NCBI RefSeq assembly: GCF_001693385.1
Contig: NZ_CP016428.1
Location: 1,550,001-1,614,000 of the forward strand
Length of the DNA stretch: 64,000 nucleotides
DNA from: Bradyrhizobium icense
GTDB taxonomy: Bacteria > Pseudomonadota > Alphaproteobacteria > Rhizobiales > Xanthobacteraceae
Reading direction: 5' to 3'
In this document: positions 52,908-61,429 of the stretch, in pieces
How the letters are laid out: each line of letters begins with the position of its first letter
Numbering within the stretch: the first letter of the stretch is position 1
The notes under the pieces: model-generated
Told to the model about the DNA's origin: nothing
Databases searched by the model: none
What the model saw: only the letters and a program-made list of their open reading frames with translations
Made by a program: the position numbers and the translations under genes

Positions 52908-54242
52908 ATGAATCAGCGATTTGATACCATTCTAAAATCCGGCACCGTGGTCAATCAGGACGGTGAGGGCATCTGCGACATCGGCATCTCCAATGGCCGG
53001 ATCGCTGCGATCGGGGGACTCGGACAGGCCTCCGCCGGCGAGACGATCGACTGCAAGGGTTTGCACATCCTGCCCGGCGTGATGGACACGCAGGTGCATT
53101 TCCGCGAGCCGGGGCTGACGCACAAGGAAGACCTCGAGACCGGCTCGCGCAGCGCCGTAATGGGCGGCGTTACCGCGGTGTTCGAGATGCCGAACACCAA
53201 TCCGCTCACGGTCACCGAGGAGACGTTCACCGCCAAGGTCAAGGCCGGCCGTCATCGCATGCATTGCGACTTTGCCTTCTTCATCGGCGGCACCCGCGAG
53301 AACGTGAACCATCTGCCGGAGCTGGAGCGCGCGGAAGGCTGTGCCGGAGTCAAGGTGTTCATCGGCTCCTCCACCGGCGCGTTGTTGGTCGAGGACGACG
53401 AAAGCCTGCGGCGCATCTTCCAGGTAATCCGCCGCCGCGCCGCATTCCATGCCGAGGACGAATATCGCCTCAATGACCGCAAGTCGCTCCGCATCGAGGG
53501 AGACCCGCGCTCGCATCCGGTATGGCGCGACGAGACTGCGGCACTGATCGCGACCCAGCGGCTGGTCAATCTTGCGCGCGAGACAGGCAAGCGCATCCAC
53601 GTGCTGCACATCTCGACCAAGCAGGAAATCGACTATCTGCGCGACCACAAGGATGTCGCGTCCTGCGAGGCGACGCCGCATCATCTCACCATGGCCGCGC
53701 CGGAATGCTACCAGCGGCTCGGCACTCTTGCGCAGATGAACCCGCCGGTGCGCTCGGCCGATCACCGTGAGGGAATCTGGTATGGCATCGAGCAGGGCAT
53801 CATCGACGTGCTCGGCTCCGACCACGCGCCGCATACGCTGGAGGAAAAGGCGAAGACTTATCCCGCTTCGCCCTCGGGCATGACCGGGGTGCAGACGCTG
53901 GTGCCCTTGATGCTCGATCACGTCAATGCCGGCCGGCTGTCGCTACAGCGTTTCGTCGATCTCACCAGCGCAGGTCCTGCGCGGCTGTACAACATCGCCT
54001 GCAAAGGCCGCATCGCGGCGGGCTACGATGCCGACTTCACCATCGTCGATCTCAAGCGAAGCGAAACCATCACCAACAAATGGGTGGCCTCACGCGCTGG
54101 CTGGACGCCCTATGACGGCGTCCGCGTCACCGGATGGCCGGTCGGCACCTTCGTGCGCGGCAAACGCGTGATGTGGCAGGGCGAGGTAACGACGCCGTCA
54201 ACCGGCGAACCGGTGCGGTTCCTGGAGACGTTGAAGGCGTAA
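52908..54242 (+). CDS. Dihydroorotase, class I
   Basis: A 444-residue dihydroorotase-type amidohydrolase of pyrimidine synthesis. Metal ligands: DTQVHFREPGLTHKEDLETG (HxH-like, about 58-77), the mid-region histidines in HVLHISTKQEI and CEATPHHLTMA, and the catalytic Asp in VLGSDHAPHTLEEKAK (about 302-317). No typical aspartate transcarbamoylase gene is adjacent, so it may be a paralogue of the pyrimidine-operon enzyme. The start at 52908 (MNQRFDTIL) fits the family. Confidence 0.9.
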   Translation: MNQRFDTILKSGTVVNQDGEGICDIGISNGRIAAIGGLGQASAGETIDCKGLHILPGVMDTQVHFREPGLTHKEDLETGSRSAVMGGVTAVFEMPNTNPLTVTEETFTAKVKAGRHRMHCDFAFFIGGTRENVNHLPELERAEGCAGVKVFIGSSTGALLVEDDESLRRIFQVIRRRAAFHAEDEYRLNDRKSLRIEGDPRSHPVWRDETAALIATQRLVNLARETGKRIHVLHISTKQEIDYLRDHKDVASCEATPHHLTMAAPECYQRLGTLAQMNPPVRSADHREGIWYGIEQGIIDVLGSDHAPHTLEEKAKTYPASPSGMTGVQTLVPLMLDHVNAGRLSLQRFVDLTSAGPARLYNIACKGRIAAGYDADFTIVDLKRSETITNKWVASRAGWTPYDGVRVTGWPVGTFVRGKRVMWQGEVTTPSTGEPVRFLETLKA

Positions 54243-54267
54243 GGCAGGATGTTGCCCCAACCATGCT

Positions 54268-54370
54268 CGTCGTCACCCGCGAAGGCGGGTGATCCAGTAT
54301 CCCAGAGACGGCAGTGATTGAATCGATAGGCCGCGGCGTACTGGGTCACCCGCCTTCGCGGGTGACGACA
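54268..54370. repeat. Inverted repeat, family D
   Basis: CGTCGTCACCCGCGAAGGCG and CGCCTTCGCGGGTGACGACA with GATCCAGTATCC/TACTGGGTC inner arms. It occupies the gap between the dihydroorotase gene and the small gene at 54384. Confidence 0.75.
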
Positions 54371-54383
54371 TCCGAAGTTGCCG

Positions 54384-54650
54384 CTACTGCTTCGCCAGCG
54401 ACAACGAAAATTCGCCGTTGCGGACGCGGGCCGAAAGACCTTCCGCGAATTTCGCCACCGCGTCCTCGCCATAGGTCGAGACCAGTTCGGCGAGCGCGGT
54501 AAACAGGCTCGCCTGCGCCAGGCAGTCGCCGTCGACGCCATCGTGCCGCGCTTCCGCCCAGGCCTCGCTCAGGTAGCTCAGGGCAGTCTGCTTCTGTTCG
54601 AGATCGGGAAGCGGGTCGTGGGCGGTCGAGAAGGAGACTGGGCGGCTCAT
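54384..54650 (-). CDS. Small conserved hypothetical protein
   Basis: An 88-residue, mostly helical protein (SRPVSFSTAHDPLPDLEQKQ, then a helix with LSYLSEAWAEARHDGVDGDC, then LFTALAELVSTYGEDAVAKF and ARVRNGEFSLSLAKQ). It is of a kind common in Bradyrhizobiaceae without assigned function. ATG at 54650 is preferred over 54692; neither has a strong ribosome binding site. Confidence 0.68.
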   Translation of the reverse strand: MSRPVSFSTAHDPLPDLEQKQTALSYLSEAWAEARHDGVDGDCLAQASLFTALAELVSTYGEDAVAKFAEGLSARVRNGEFSLSLAKQ

Positions 54651-54802
54651 GAAGCTCAACGAAATCTGCGCGCGAACCAGGGCGGAACGCATCCTAACGC
54701 GATAAGCTGTAGCACGCGGGGCGGGGGCGCCTAGGCCACATCTTTAGGAAAGGTTAACGAGGTGCTCGAATTTCGGGCGGCGGTTCCACGCCTTCGCTGA
54801 TG

Positions 54803-55441
54803 TCAAGAAATGCAACCGAGAATCGCCCGCGGCGTCGCACAGACATGGTGCGCACCTGCCTCGATCAGTTCGTCCCGGCTGCCGTAGCCGTACAATACGC
54901 CGATGCCCTTCATGCCGTTGTTTTTCGCGCCGACCATGTCGTGGCTGCGATCGCCGATCATCAGGGTCTTGGACGGATCGACGGAAACTTCCTTCAGCGC
55001 GTATTCCAGCAGATGCGACTTGTCGGCGCGGGTGCCGTCGAGTTCGGCGCCGAACACGCGTTCGAAGTGCTTGCGCAAGCCGAAATGGTCAATGATGCGT
55101 TCGGCGAACACGTGCGCCTTGCTGGTCGCGACGAACAGCCGGTGGCCGGAGGCGCGGAGTGCCGTCAGCACCTCGTCGATGCCGTCGTACACGCCGTTCT
55201 CATAGAGGCCGATGTCGGAAAACCGCTCCCGGTAGAGCGTCACCGCGCGGTCCGCGGCGTGATCGCCGAGCAACCTCACAAAGCTTGAGCGCAGCGGCGG
55301 GCCGATGCACCAGGTCAATTCGTCCTCGCTCGGGATCGTGGGATGATCGAGCCTTTGCAGCGCATATTGGATCGACCGGGTGATGCCGGGCTTGGGGTCA
55401 GTCAGCGTTCCGTCGAGGTCGAAATAGATCGCGTCCATCAT
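54803..55441 (-). CDS. HAD-family phosphatase (Gph-like)
   Basis: A 212-residue HAD-superfamily hydrolase with the nucleophile motif DAIYFDLDGTLTDPKPG (about 3-19), motif II LFVATSKAH (about 100-108), the lysine in DKSHLL and motif IV TLMIGDRSHDMVGAKNNG (about 157-174). It resembles phosphoglycolate phosphatase/beta-phosphoglucomutase-like enzymes. The ATG at 55441 (MMDAIYF) is used; an open frame upstream to 55495 lacks a good start. Specific substrate open. Confidence 0.87.
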   Translation of the reverse strand: MMDAIYFDLDGTLTDPKPGITRSIQYALQRLDHPTIPSEDELTWCIGPPLRSSFVRLLGDHAADRAVTLYRERFSDIGLYENGVYDGIDEVLTALRASGHRLFVATSKAHVFAERIIDHFGLRKHFERVFGAELDGTRADKSHLLEYALKEVSVDPSKTLMIGDRSHDMVGAKNNGMKGIGVLYGYGSRDELIEAGAHHVCATPRAILGCIS

Positions 55442-55501
55442 AGCGTTTTCGAGCGAAGCGGGGACCGGTTCGCGGTGGGGAAATGCGTCAAACAACAGCC
55501 C

Positions 55502-55879
55502 TCAGTTTGCGTAGCGTGCGGTGAGGTCGCGCGAGATTTTGGAACCTTCCTCGATATATCTGCGGATCGCAACCGAGGCTGCCGGCGTGCAGGTGCGGTA
55601 GGTCTGCTGAAAGCCGTTATAGCCGCGGTTGAAGCCAGCGATCATGCGGGCGCGGCGGTCGCCGGAGGGAGTTTCGGCGTCGATCAGCGCCTGCATCTCG
55701 TTGCGCCATTTCGCCCCCTCATTGGCGCCGCAAATGCCCCGGAGGTAATGCAGGGTGCCGAGAATCTCGGCCAGCCGCTGCAGGTCGCCGTCGAACGGTG
55801 CGGCGGCATCCTGGGCGCGTGCGGGGGCCAGATGGCATGCCGAAATGAGAATGAGGGCGGCGAGGGCGTGCTTGAGCAT
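55502..55879 (-). CDS. TIGR02301-family exported protein
   Basis: A 125-residue protein with a signal peptide (MLKHALAALILISACHLAPA, cut after ARAQ). The mature part, with LAEILGTLHYLRGICGANEG, MQALIDAET and FNRGYNGFQQTYRTCTPAAS, matches the TIGR02301 family of Rhizobiales secreted proteins. Two cysteines (GICGA, RTCTP) may form a disulfide. Function unknown. It lies 60 bases upstream of the HAD gene. Confidence 0.86.
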   Translation of the reverse strand: MLKHALAALILISACHLAPARAQDAAAPFDGDLQRLAEILGTLHYLRGICGANEGAKWRNEMQALIDAETPSGDRRARMIAGFNRGYNGFQQTYRTCTPAASVAIRRYIEEGSKISRDLTARYAN

Positions 55880-55943
55880 TTGAGGGCCGATATGCCCCCT
55901 CAGTACGCCCGAGGCAAGGCGTGTGGTGCTGGCAGGGACCGGC

Positions 55944-56405
55944 CTAGACCAGCTTCCGGGCGGCCTGGATGACCTCCAGCAGGCCGCCGGTCACCTTGAG
56001 GTCGCCGAGCCCGTCCGGCGCCAGCCATTTGAAATCGTCGTGCTCGTCGTTCAGGACCGGCTCCCGGGCCGTCCAGCGCGCCGCGAATGACATAATCACG
56101 TAGTGCCCGCCGCCAGAGGCCCCCGGCAGCACCTCGCGCCAGCCGGCCAGGCCCAAAATCTCGATTCTCAAGCCGGTTTCCTCGTCCACCTCGCGGTGGA
56201 GCGCGGTGTGCAGGGATTCGCCGAACTCGACCCGGCCGCCGGGGAGCGAGTAGAAGCCCTTGCCCGGCGAGCGGGCGCGGCGGACCAGGAGGACCTTGCC
56301 GTCACGGAAGATCGCGCCGCTGACGGCGAGCTGGGGGCGGTCCGGCTGAACGGGGGAGGTCAAGGGGTGATCCGGTAAACAGGGAACTGCTGTGGGACCG
56401 ATCAT
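55944..56405 (-). CDS. Nudix hydrolase
   Basis: A 153-residue Nudix pyrophosphohydrolase. The Nudix box is GGRVEFGESLHTALHREVDE followed by ETG (about 57-79), with all catalytic Glu present. The first 20 residues are Pro-rich and poorly conserved. Substrate unknown; the family hydrolyses nucleoside diphosphates linked to another group. It belongs to a run of minus-strand genes from 56975 to 54384 with 57-64 base gaps. Confidence 0.9.
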   Translation of the reverse strand: MIGPTAVPCLPDHPLTSPVQPDRPQLAVSGAIFRDGKVLLVRRARSPGKGFYSLPGGRVEFGESLHTALHREVDEETGLRIEILGLAGWREVLPGASGGGHYVIMSFAARWTAREPVLNDEHDDFKWLAPDGLGDLKVTGGLLEVIQAARKLV

Positions 56406-56462
56406 GCCCGATCGGTCAGCGCAGGTCCAATTGCAGCGGACGGAAGTTCAAGCGTCCAGCGG

Positions 56463-56975
56463 CTAGTTCGACATCACCGTTTCGATGTCGGCCTCGGCGT
56501 TGCCGTTGATAACGCCGCCGGCAAGCGCCACGAGCGGCTTGACCCAGGCGGTGGCCTGCTCGGCAAGCGCGGCGCGTGTCTTGTCCTGCTGGGCTTCGCG
56601 CATTGCCTTGCCTACTGCGGTCAGGATCGAGGTCATGGTCGCCGTGAGCTTGTCGAAATCGGCACGGACCTTGGGGTCGGCGCATTCATAGGCCTCGATC
56701 GCGAGGTCGCGGGCCTTGAAGTTGGAGGCCCAGAAATGCTCGGCGTAGGACAGCGGAGTCCAGGTCAGAAAATCCTCCGCGCATTCCGGCATATCCGGAA
56801 CCATTTCGAGCAGCATGATGGCTTCGTTGAAGTGATTCAGATAGTCGGTGGCGAGCCCGGTGCGCGGATTGATATTGGCGGCGCGCAACTGCTCCGCGCG
56901 GGCCTCATCTATACGGCCCGTCGCTGGCGGCATCGGCGGATCGGATCGCACTTCTGTGGCGGCCATGGAGGTCAT
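56463..56975 (-). CDS. Conserved hypothetical helical protein
   Basis: A 170-residue acidic protein, mostly alpha-helical by composition: RIDEARAEQLRAANINPRTG, then TDYLNHFNEAIMLLEMVPD, then WTPLSYAEHFWASNFKARDL, then MREAQQDKTRAALAEQATAW. The type occurs in many Rhizobiales but no domain of known function is recognised. The start at 56975 is inside a GGGGCGG-ATG context. It is divergent from the SRAP gene at 57038, sharing a 62-base control region with two GTTAAC palindromes. Confidence 0.75.
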   Translation of the reverse strand: MTSMAATEVRSDPPMPPATGRIDEARAEQLRAANINPRTGLATDYLNHFNEAIMLLEMVPDMPECAEDFLTWTPLSYAEHFWASNFKARDLAIEAYECADPKVRADFDKLTATMTSILTAVGKAMREAQQDKTRAALAEQATAWVKPLVALAGGVINGNAEADIETVMSN

Positions 56976-57037
56976 CCGCCCCACTGTTAACATCTGGGGT
57001 TAACACCCATTAAACAGAGGCTTATGTTGGTCAGATA

Positions 57038-57799
57038 ATGTGCGGACGCTTCGTCATTACCTCGCCGCCGGAGGCACTCCGGCAGATCTTCGGCTATATC
57101 GAGCAGCCAAATTTCCCGCCGCGGTATAATATCGCGCCGACTCAACCGATTCCGGTGGTGATTCTGGAAAATGGCGGCCGCCATTTCCGGCTGATGCGCT
57201 GGGGCCTGGTGCCGGCTTGGGTGAAAGATCCCCGTAAATTTACGCTCCTGATCAACGCACGCTCCGAGACGGTTGTCGACAAGCCCGCATTCAAGAACGC
57301 CATCAAGCGGCGGCGCTGTCTGATTCCGGCTGACGGCTACTACGAATGGCAGGATGCCGGCGGCCGCAAGCGGCCGTTCTTCATCCACCGCCGCGACGGC
57401 CGTCCTGTTGGCTTTGCTGCGCTCGCGGAGACCTGGATGGGGCCGAACGGCGAGGAGACCGACGGCGTCGCCATCGTCACCGCACCCGCCAGCCGCGATC
57501 TTGCCACGCTGCATCACCGCGTGCCCGTGACCATCGCGCCTGACGAATTCGAGCGCTGGCTCGACGGCCGCATCCACGACGCATCGGATGTGATGCCGTT
57601 GCTGCGCGGGCCGACTGAGGGCGAATTCGCCTGGCATGAGATTTCCACGCGCGTCAACCGCGTCGTCAATGACGACGCGCAATTGCTGCTGCCGATCACC
57701 GACGAGCAGCGCGCGGCGGAGGAGCCGAAGCCTGCGAAACGCGCCGCGCCGCGCAAGGTGGCGGCACCGGAGGATGACGGGCAGGGTTCGTTGTTTTGA
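57038..57799 (+). CDS. SRAP-family abasic-site protein (YedK/HMCES-like)
   Basis: A 253-residue SOS-response-associated peptidase-type protein, which crosslinks to abasic sites in single-stranded DNA through Cys2. It starts MCGRFVITSPPEALRQIF with the essential cysteine at position 2; the NARSET segment (about 84-89), the DGYYEWQ segment with the conserved Glu, and the HHRVPVTIA motif with a conserved His are all present. The last 30 residues (RAAEEPKPAKRAAPRK) are basic and probably disordered. No LexA box was seen in the 62 bases in front. Confidence 0.93.
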   Translation: MCGRFVITSPPEALRQIFGYIEQPNFPPRYNIAPTQPIPVVILENGGRHFRLMRWGLVPAWVKDPRKFTLLINARSETVVDKPAFKNAIKRRRCLIPADGYYEWQDAGGRKRPFFIHRRDGRPVGFAALAETWMGPNGEETDGVAIVTAPASRDLATLHHRVPVTIAPDEFERWLDGRIHDASDVMPLLRGPTEGEFAWHEISTRVNRVVNDDAQLLLPITDEQRAAEEPKPAKRAAPRKVAAPEDDGQGSLF

Positions 57800-57813
57800 G
57801 CGATGCACTCTCC

Positions 57814-57843
57814 GCCGTCATCCCTGCGTTCGCAGGGACGACG
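57814..57843. repeat. Short inverted repeat, family D-like
   Basis: CCGTCATCCCTGCG and CGCAGGGACGACG pair around TT. It lies between the convergent SRAP gene and the Nudix gene. Confidence 0.65.
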
Positions 57844-57857
57844 CGTGATAGAGTCAC

Positions 57858-58439
57858 CTACCGAAAAATATGCAGCGCCGCGTATTGCAGCAGCATGATC
57901 GTCTTGGCGTCGACGATGCGGCCGTCCGATATCATCGCGAGAGCCTGGTCGATCGGCAATTCCAGCACCTCGATGTCCTCGCCTTCGTCGGCCAGTCCAC
58001 CGCCGTCGCCGACCCGCATCGCAGCTTCGTATTCCGCAACGAAGAAGTGCAGCTTCTCGGTGACCGCGCCGGGACTCATGAAGGCTTCGAACACCTTGCG
58101 TACCTCGCCGAGCCGGTAGCCGGTTTCCTCCTCCGCCTCGGCGCGAATCCGTTCCTCCGGCGAAGCGTCGTCGAGCAGGCCGGCGGCGGCCTCAATCAGC
58201 AGATCGTCGTAGCCATTGGCATAGGCCGGATAACGAAATTGCCGCACCAGCACCACGGTGCGGCCGGCGAGATTGTAGGGCAACAGCGTTGCGGCGTCGT
58301 CGCGATAGAATATCTCCCGGGTTTGCGGCTGCCATTCGCCATTGCTGCGCCGGTATTCGAACGTCACCGACTCCAGGACGTGATAGTCGTCGGACAGCAC
58401 GCGCTCGTTCTTGGTGCGGACACGATCGGAAATGCTCAT
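57858..58439 (-). CDS. Nudix hydrolase (ADP-ribose/GDP-mannose type)
   Basis: A 193-residue Nudix protein of the larger NudF/NudK-like group (ADP-ribose pyrophosphatase, GDP-mannose hydrolase). The box is GLLDDASPEERIRAEAEEET followed by GY (about 108-129), a slightly variant Nudix motif with the essential Glu residues. A FYRDDAATLLPYN segment and an LVRQFRYPAY loop are as in the family. It is the last gene of the tsaC-FAD oxidoreductase-GNAT-Nudix operon, 14 bases after GNAT. Confidence 0.9.
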   Translation of the reverse strand: MSISDRVRTKNERVLSDDYHVLESVTFEYRRSNGEWQPQTREIFYRDDAATLLPYNLAGRTVVLVRQFRYPAYANGYDDLLIEAAAGLLDDASPEERIRAEAEEETGYRLGEVRKVFEAFMSPGAVTEKLHFFVAEYEAAMRVGDGGGLADEGEDIEVLELPIDQALAMISDGRIVDAKTIMLLQYAALHIFR

Positions 58440-58453
58440 GGCAATCTTTCAGC

Positions 58454-58915
58454 TCACCGCGGCGGCTCGCGGCCGTCGAGCCATTTGGAGAAGAACAGGA
58501 TCTTTTGCTCGCCGAAGCCGATCGACTGGTAGAACGAAGCGACGCCCGAGTTTTCCGGCCGCACCAGCAATTGCAGTTTCGGAATGCCCGCCGCACGCAG
58601 CCAGTCCTCGGCCGCGTTCATGATGGCGCGGCCATAGCCTTTGGCGCGACGATCGGGATCGGTTGCGACGTAATAGACCCAGCCGCGATGGCCGTCATGG
58701 CCGACCATGGCGGTCGCCACGATCGCGCTACGCTCGCGCCCGATCAGCACGGTCGAGTTCGGATCGCGGCGGGCGAGCGCAATGTCAGCGGCAGGATCGT
58801 TCCACGGCCGCGTCAGGCCACAGGCCTGCCACAGCGCGATCACCGTCGCGACATCGGCATCAGCGATGTCGGCGATGGCGAGCGCGGGAATGGCGCTTGA
58901 GGCAGCCGCGGTCAC
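58454..58915 (-). CDS. GNAT acetyltransferase (YpeA-like)
   Basis: A 153-residue single-domain GNAT N-acetyltransferase, similar in pattern to YpeA. The acetyl-CoA-binding P-loop is VATDPDRRAKGYGRAIMNAA (about 83-102), and a final VRPENSGVASFYQSIGF motif (about 117-133) is typical. The GTG at 58915 overlaps the TGA of the upstream FAD oxidoreductase gene (GTGA), showing coupling. Substrate unknown. Confidence 0.88.
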   Translation of the reverse strand: MTAAASSAIPALAIADIADADVATVIALWQACGLTRPWNDPAADIALARRDPNSTVLIGRERSAIVATAMVGHDGHRGWVYYVATDPDRRAKGYGRAIMNAAEDWLRAAGIPKLQLLVRPENSGVASFYQSIGFGEQKILFFSKWLDGREPPR

Positions 58916-60339
58916 AGCACCTTGCCCGGATTCATGATGCCGAGCGGATCGAGCATTGCCTTGATGCCGCGCATCAGATCGATCGCCACCTTGTCCTTGA
59001 CGTCGGGGAGTTCGTCGCGCTTGAGCACGCCGATGCCGTGCTCGGCGGAAATCGATCCGCCCATCCGCAGCACGATTGCGAACACCACCTCGTTGACCTC
59101 GTGCCAGCGCGACATGAAATCGGCGGTGTTGCCGCCGATCGGCTGGCTGACATTGTAGTGGATGTTGCCGTCGCCGAGATGGCCGAACGGCACCGGCCGC
59201 GAGCCCGGGATCAGCTTCACGACGGCCGCATTGGCTTCTTCGATAAACGCAGGGACTGCGGCGACCGGCACCGAGATGTCGTGCTTGATCGAGCCGCCTT
59301 CCGGCTTCTGCGCGGCCGACATTTCGTCGCGCAGTTTCCAGAACGCGGCGCGCTGCGAGAGATTCGCCGCGATCACGGCATCGTCGACGATGCCTTCCTC
59401 CATGCCCTTGGCGAGAATCGCTTCCAGCGCGTCACGCGCGTCGTCACGCGGAGACGATAACTCCATCAGCACGTACCAGGGATGCTTGGTCGAAAGCGGA
59501 TCGCGGATGTCGATGCCGTGGCGCAGGCTGAAATCTACCGCGATGTCGGCCAGCAATTCGAAACTGGTGAGACTGCCGGCGGCCTCGTTCTGCGCAATCG
59601 ACAACAGTTTCAGCGCCTGCGCCGGCGATTGCAGCCCGACATAGGCAGTCTCCACCGCATGCGGTTTCGGAAACAGCTTTAGCGTGGCCGCCGTGATGAT
59701 GCCGAGCGTGCCCTCGGCGCCGATGAAGAGGTTGCGCAAATCATAGCCGGTATTGTCCTTCTTTAGTTTGGACAATCCGTTCAGGATCCGGCCGTCCGCC
59801 AGCACGACTTCGAGCCCGAGCGCCATCTCGCGCGCCACACCGTAAGCCAGCGCCGCCGTGCCGCCGGCATTGGTGGAGAGGTTGCCGCCGATGGTGCAGC
59901 TTCCTTCCGCGCCGAGCGACAATGGGAACAGGCGATCGACTTCGGCCGCACGCTGCTGTGCGATTTGCAGCACCACGCCGGCTTCGCACGTCATGGTATT
60001 GGAGGCGGGATCGATCTCGCGAATTTTATCCAGCCGCCGCATCGATACGACCACTTCGCCATTGTGCGGAGTCTGTCCGCCGACGAGGCCGGTGTTGCCG
60101 CCCTGCGGCACCAGCGCGATTTTGTGCTCGCTGGCGAGTTTGCAGATCGCGGATACTTCCGCCGTCGAGCCCGGCCGCAGCACCAGCGGCGAGCGGCCGT
60201 GGAACAGGTCGCGTTCCTCGGTGACGTAGGGGGCGATATCGGTGGCGTCGGTCACGGCATATTTATCGCCGACGATGGCGCGGAATTTTGCGATCAGCTC
60301 GGCGGGAAGCGGCGGCACGGAACTCTGGACGATGTTCAT
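58912..60339 (-). CDS. FAD-linked D-2-hydroxyacid dehydrogenase (GlcD/D2HGDH-like)
   Basis: A 475-residue FAD_binding_4 flavoprotein resembling D-2-hydroxyglutarate or D-lactate dehydrogenase. The FAD domain holds LVPQGGNTGLVGGQTP (about 77-92) and LSTNAGGTAALAYGVAREMA (about 137-156). The C-terminal domain contains the metal-binding HLGDGNIHYNV (about 385-395) and SAEHGIGVLKRDEL. The start (60339) is the ATG beginning MNIVQSSV, after an AGAGAAGAAG stretch; an ATG at about 60357 is an alternative. It precedes a GNAT gene with a GTGA overlap. Confidence 0.9.
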   Translation of the reverse strand: MNIVQSSVPPLPAELIAKFRAIVGDKYAVTDATDIAPYVTEERDLFHGRSPLVLRPGSTAEVSAICKLASEHKIALVPQGGNTGLVGGQTPHNGEVVVSMRRLDKIREIDPASNTMTCEAGVVLQIAQQRAAEVDRLFPLSLGAEGSCTIGGNLSTNAGGTAALAYGVAREMALGLEVVLADGRILNGLSKLKKDNTGYDLRNLFIGAEGTLGIITAATLKLFPKPHAVETAYVGLQSPAQALKLLSIAQNEAAGSLTSFELLADIAVDFSLRHGIDIRDPLSTKHPWYVLMELSSPRDDARDALEAILAKGMEEGIVDDAVIAANLSQRAAFWKLRDEMSAAQKPEGGSIKHDISVPVAAVPAFIEEANAAVVKLIPGSRPVPFGHLGDGNIHYNVSQPIGGNTADFMSRWHEVNEVVFAIVLRMGGSISAEHGIGVLKRDELPDVKDKVAIDLMRGIKAMLDPLGIMNPGKVL

Positions 60340-60367
60340 TTTCTTCTTCTCTTTCATTCCCGCCCGT

Positions 60368-61360
60368 TCATTCTCGCCCAACTGCAGCGCGGCGCAGCCG
60401 GTCGTTGATGGCCTCGCCCAATCCCTCGTCCGGAATCGGCATCACCGCGATGGTGCGCGCGCCCTTGGCGTCGAGCGCGCGAAGATGGCCGAACAAATTG
60501 GCAGCGGCCTCGTCGAGATCGCCGCGCTCCGACAGATTCATCACGTGAGAGGCGGCGTCAATTCCCGAAATTGCTCCGAGGCCGAACGCGAGCAATGCTT
60601 CGCCGGGCTCGATGGCGACGGCATTGAGCCGCACGCGCGCGCGGGGCGCGTAGTGCGAGGCCAGCATGCCCGGCGCCAGCGGCTGGCCGTTGTCGCTTTC
60701 GGCATCGGGCGCCGGTTGCACCAGCGCGCGCCCCAGCACGCGCTCGATCTCGGCGCGCGGCAGGCCGCCGGGACGCAGCAGCATCGGCGCATCAATGCAG
60801 CCGACGATGGTCGATTCGACGCCGACCTCGACCGCACCGCCATCGACGATCAGGTCGATCCGCCCCGCAAGGTCGCTCTGCACATGGGCTGCGGCGGTGG
60901 GCGAGACGTGGCCCGAAATGTTCGCGGACGGCGCCACCACCGGCCCGCCGAACTCGCGCAGGATGTCGCGCGCGACAGGATGGGCCGGAATGCGGACCGC
61001 GACGGTATCGAGGCCGGCGGTCGCGAGATCGGCGACGGCGCAATCTTCCGTCTTTGGCAGCACCAGCGTCAGCGGGCCGGGCCAGAATGCTTCGGCCAGC
61101 GCCATCGCCGCCGTGTCAAAACGGGCGATCCGCCGCGCGGCCGCGATATCTCCAACATGGGCAATCAGCGGGTTGAACGCCGGCCGGCCCTTGGCCTGGT
61201 AGAGGCGGGCGATCGCGGCCGGATTGCTGGCATCGGCGCCGAGGCCGTAGACCGTCTCGGTCGGGAACGCCACCAGCCCGCCTTCTGAAAGTGCACGCGC
61301 AGCAGCCGCCACGGCGGCCTCACCGGCGGGCAAAATCTGGGTTTTCAGGCCAACATTCAC
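60368..61360 (-). CDS. L-threonylcarbamoyladenylate synthase (TsaC/Sua5 type)
   Basis: A 330-residue TsaC/Sua5 enzyme making the first intermediate of t6A37 in ANN-decoding tRNAs. The YrdC domain (about 10-200) shows LVAFPTETVYGLGADASNPA, KGRPAFNPLIAHVGDI and VVAPSANISGHVSPTA. The extra Sua5 domain fills the C-terminal third, from about 220. The GTG at 61360 starts it; longer frames run into the tRNA-Pro gene on the opposite strand and give a false extension. It is the first gene of an apparent operon with the FAD oxidoreductase. Confidence 0.9.
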   Translation of the reverse strand: MNVGLKTQILPAGEAAVAAAARALSEGGLVAFPTETVYGLGADASNPAAIARLYQAKGRPAFNPLIAHVGDIAAARRIARFDTAAMALAEAFWPGPLTLVLPKTEDCAVADLATAGLDTVAVRIPAHPVARDILREFGGPVVAPSANISGHVSPTAAAHVQSDLAGRIDLIVDGGAVEVGVESTIVGCIDAPMLLRPGGLPRAEIERVLGRALVQPAPDAESDNGQPLAPGMLASHYAPRARVRLNAVAIEPGEALLAFGLGAISGIDAASHVMNLSERGDLDEAAANLFGHLRALDAKGARTIAVMPIPDEGLGEAINDRLRRAAVGRE

Positions 61361-61429
61361 TGTGATTAATTTCCTTAATTCGGCTGCTTGCGGTCGCCGA
61401 AACCGAAGGCTATAAGCCGCGTTCCAAGT

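Noticed and set aside
56986..57012. CtrA-type boxes before the SRAP gene
   Set aside because: Spacings between TTAA elements are 6 and 9, not the required 7.
60242..61288. Plus-strand frame opposite tsaC and the FAD oxidoreductase gene
   Set aside because: Crosses an operon junction of the other strand and shows no domain.
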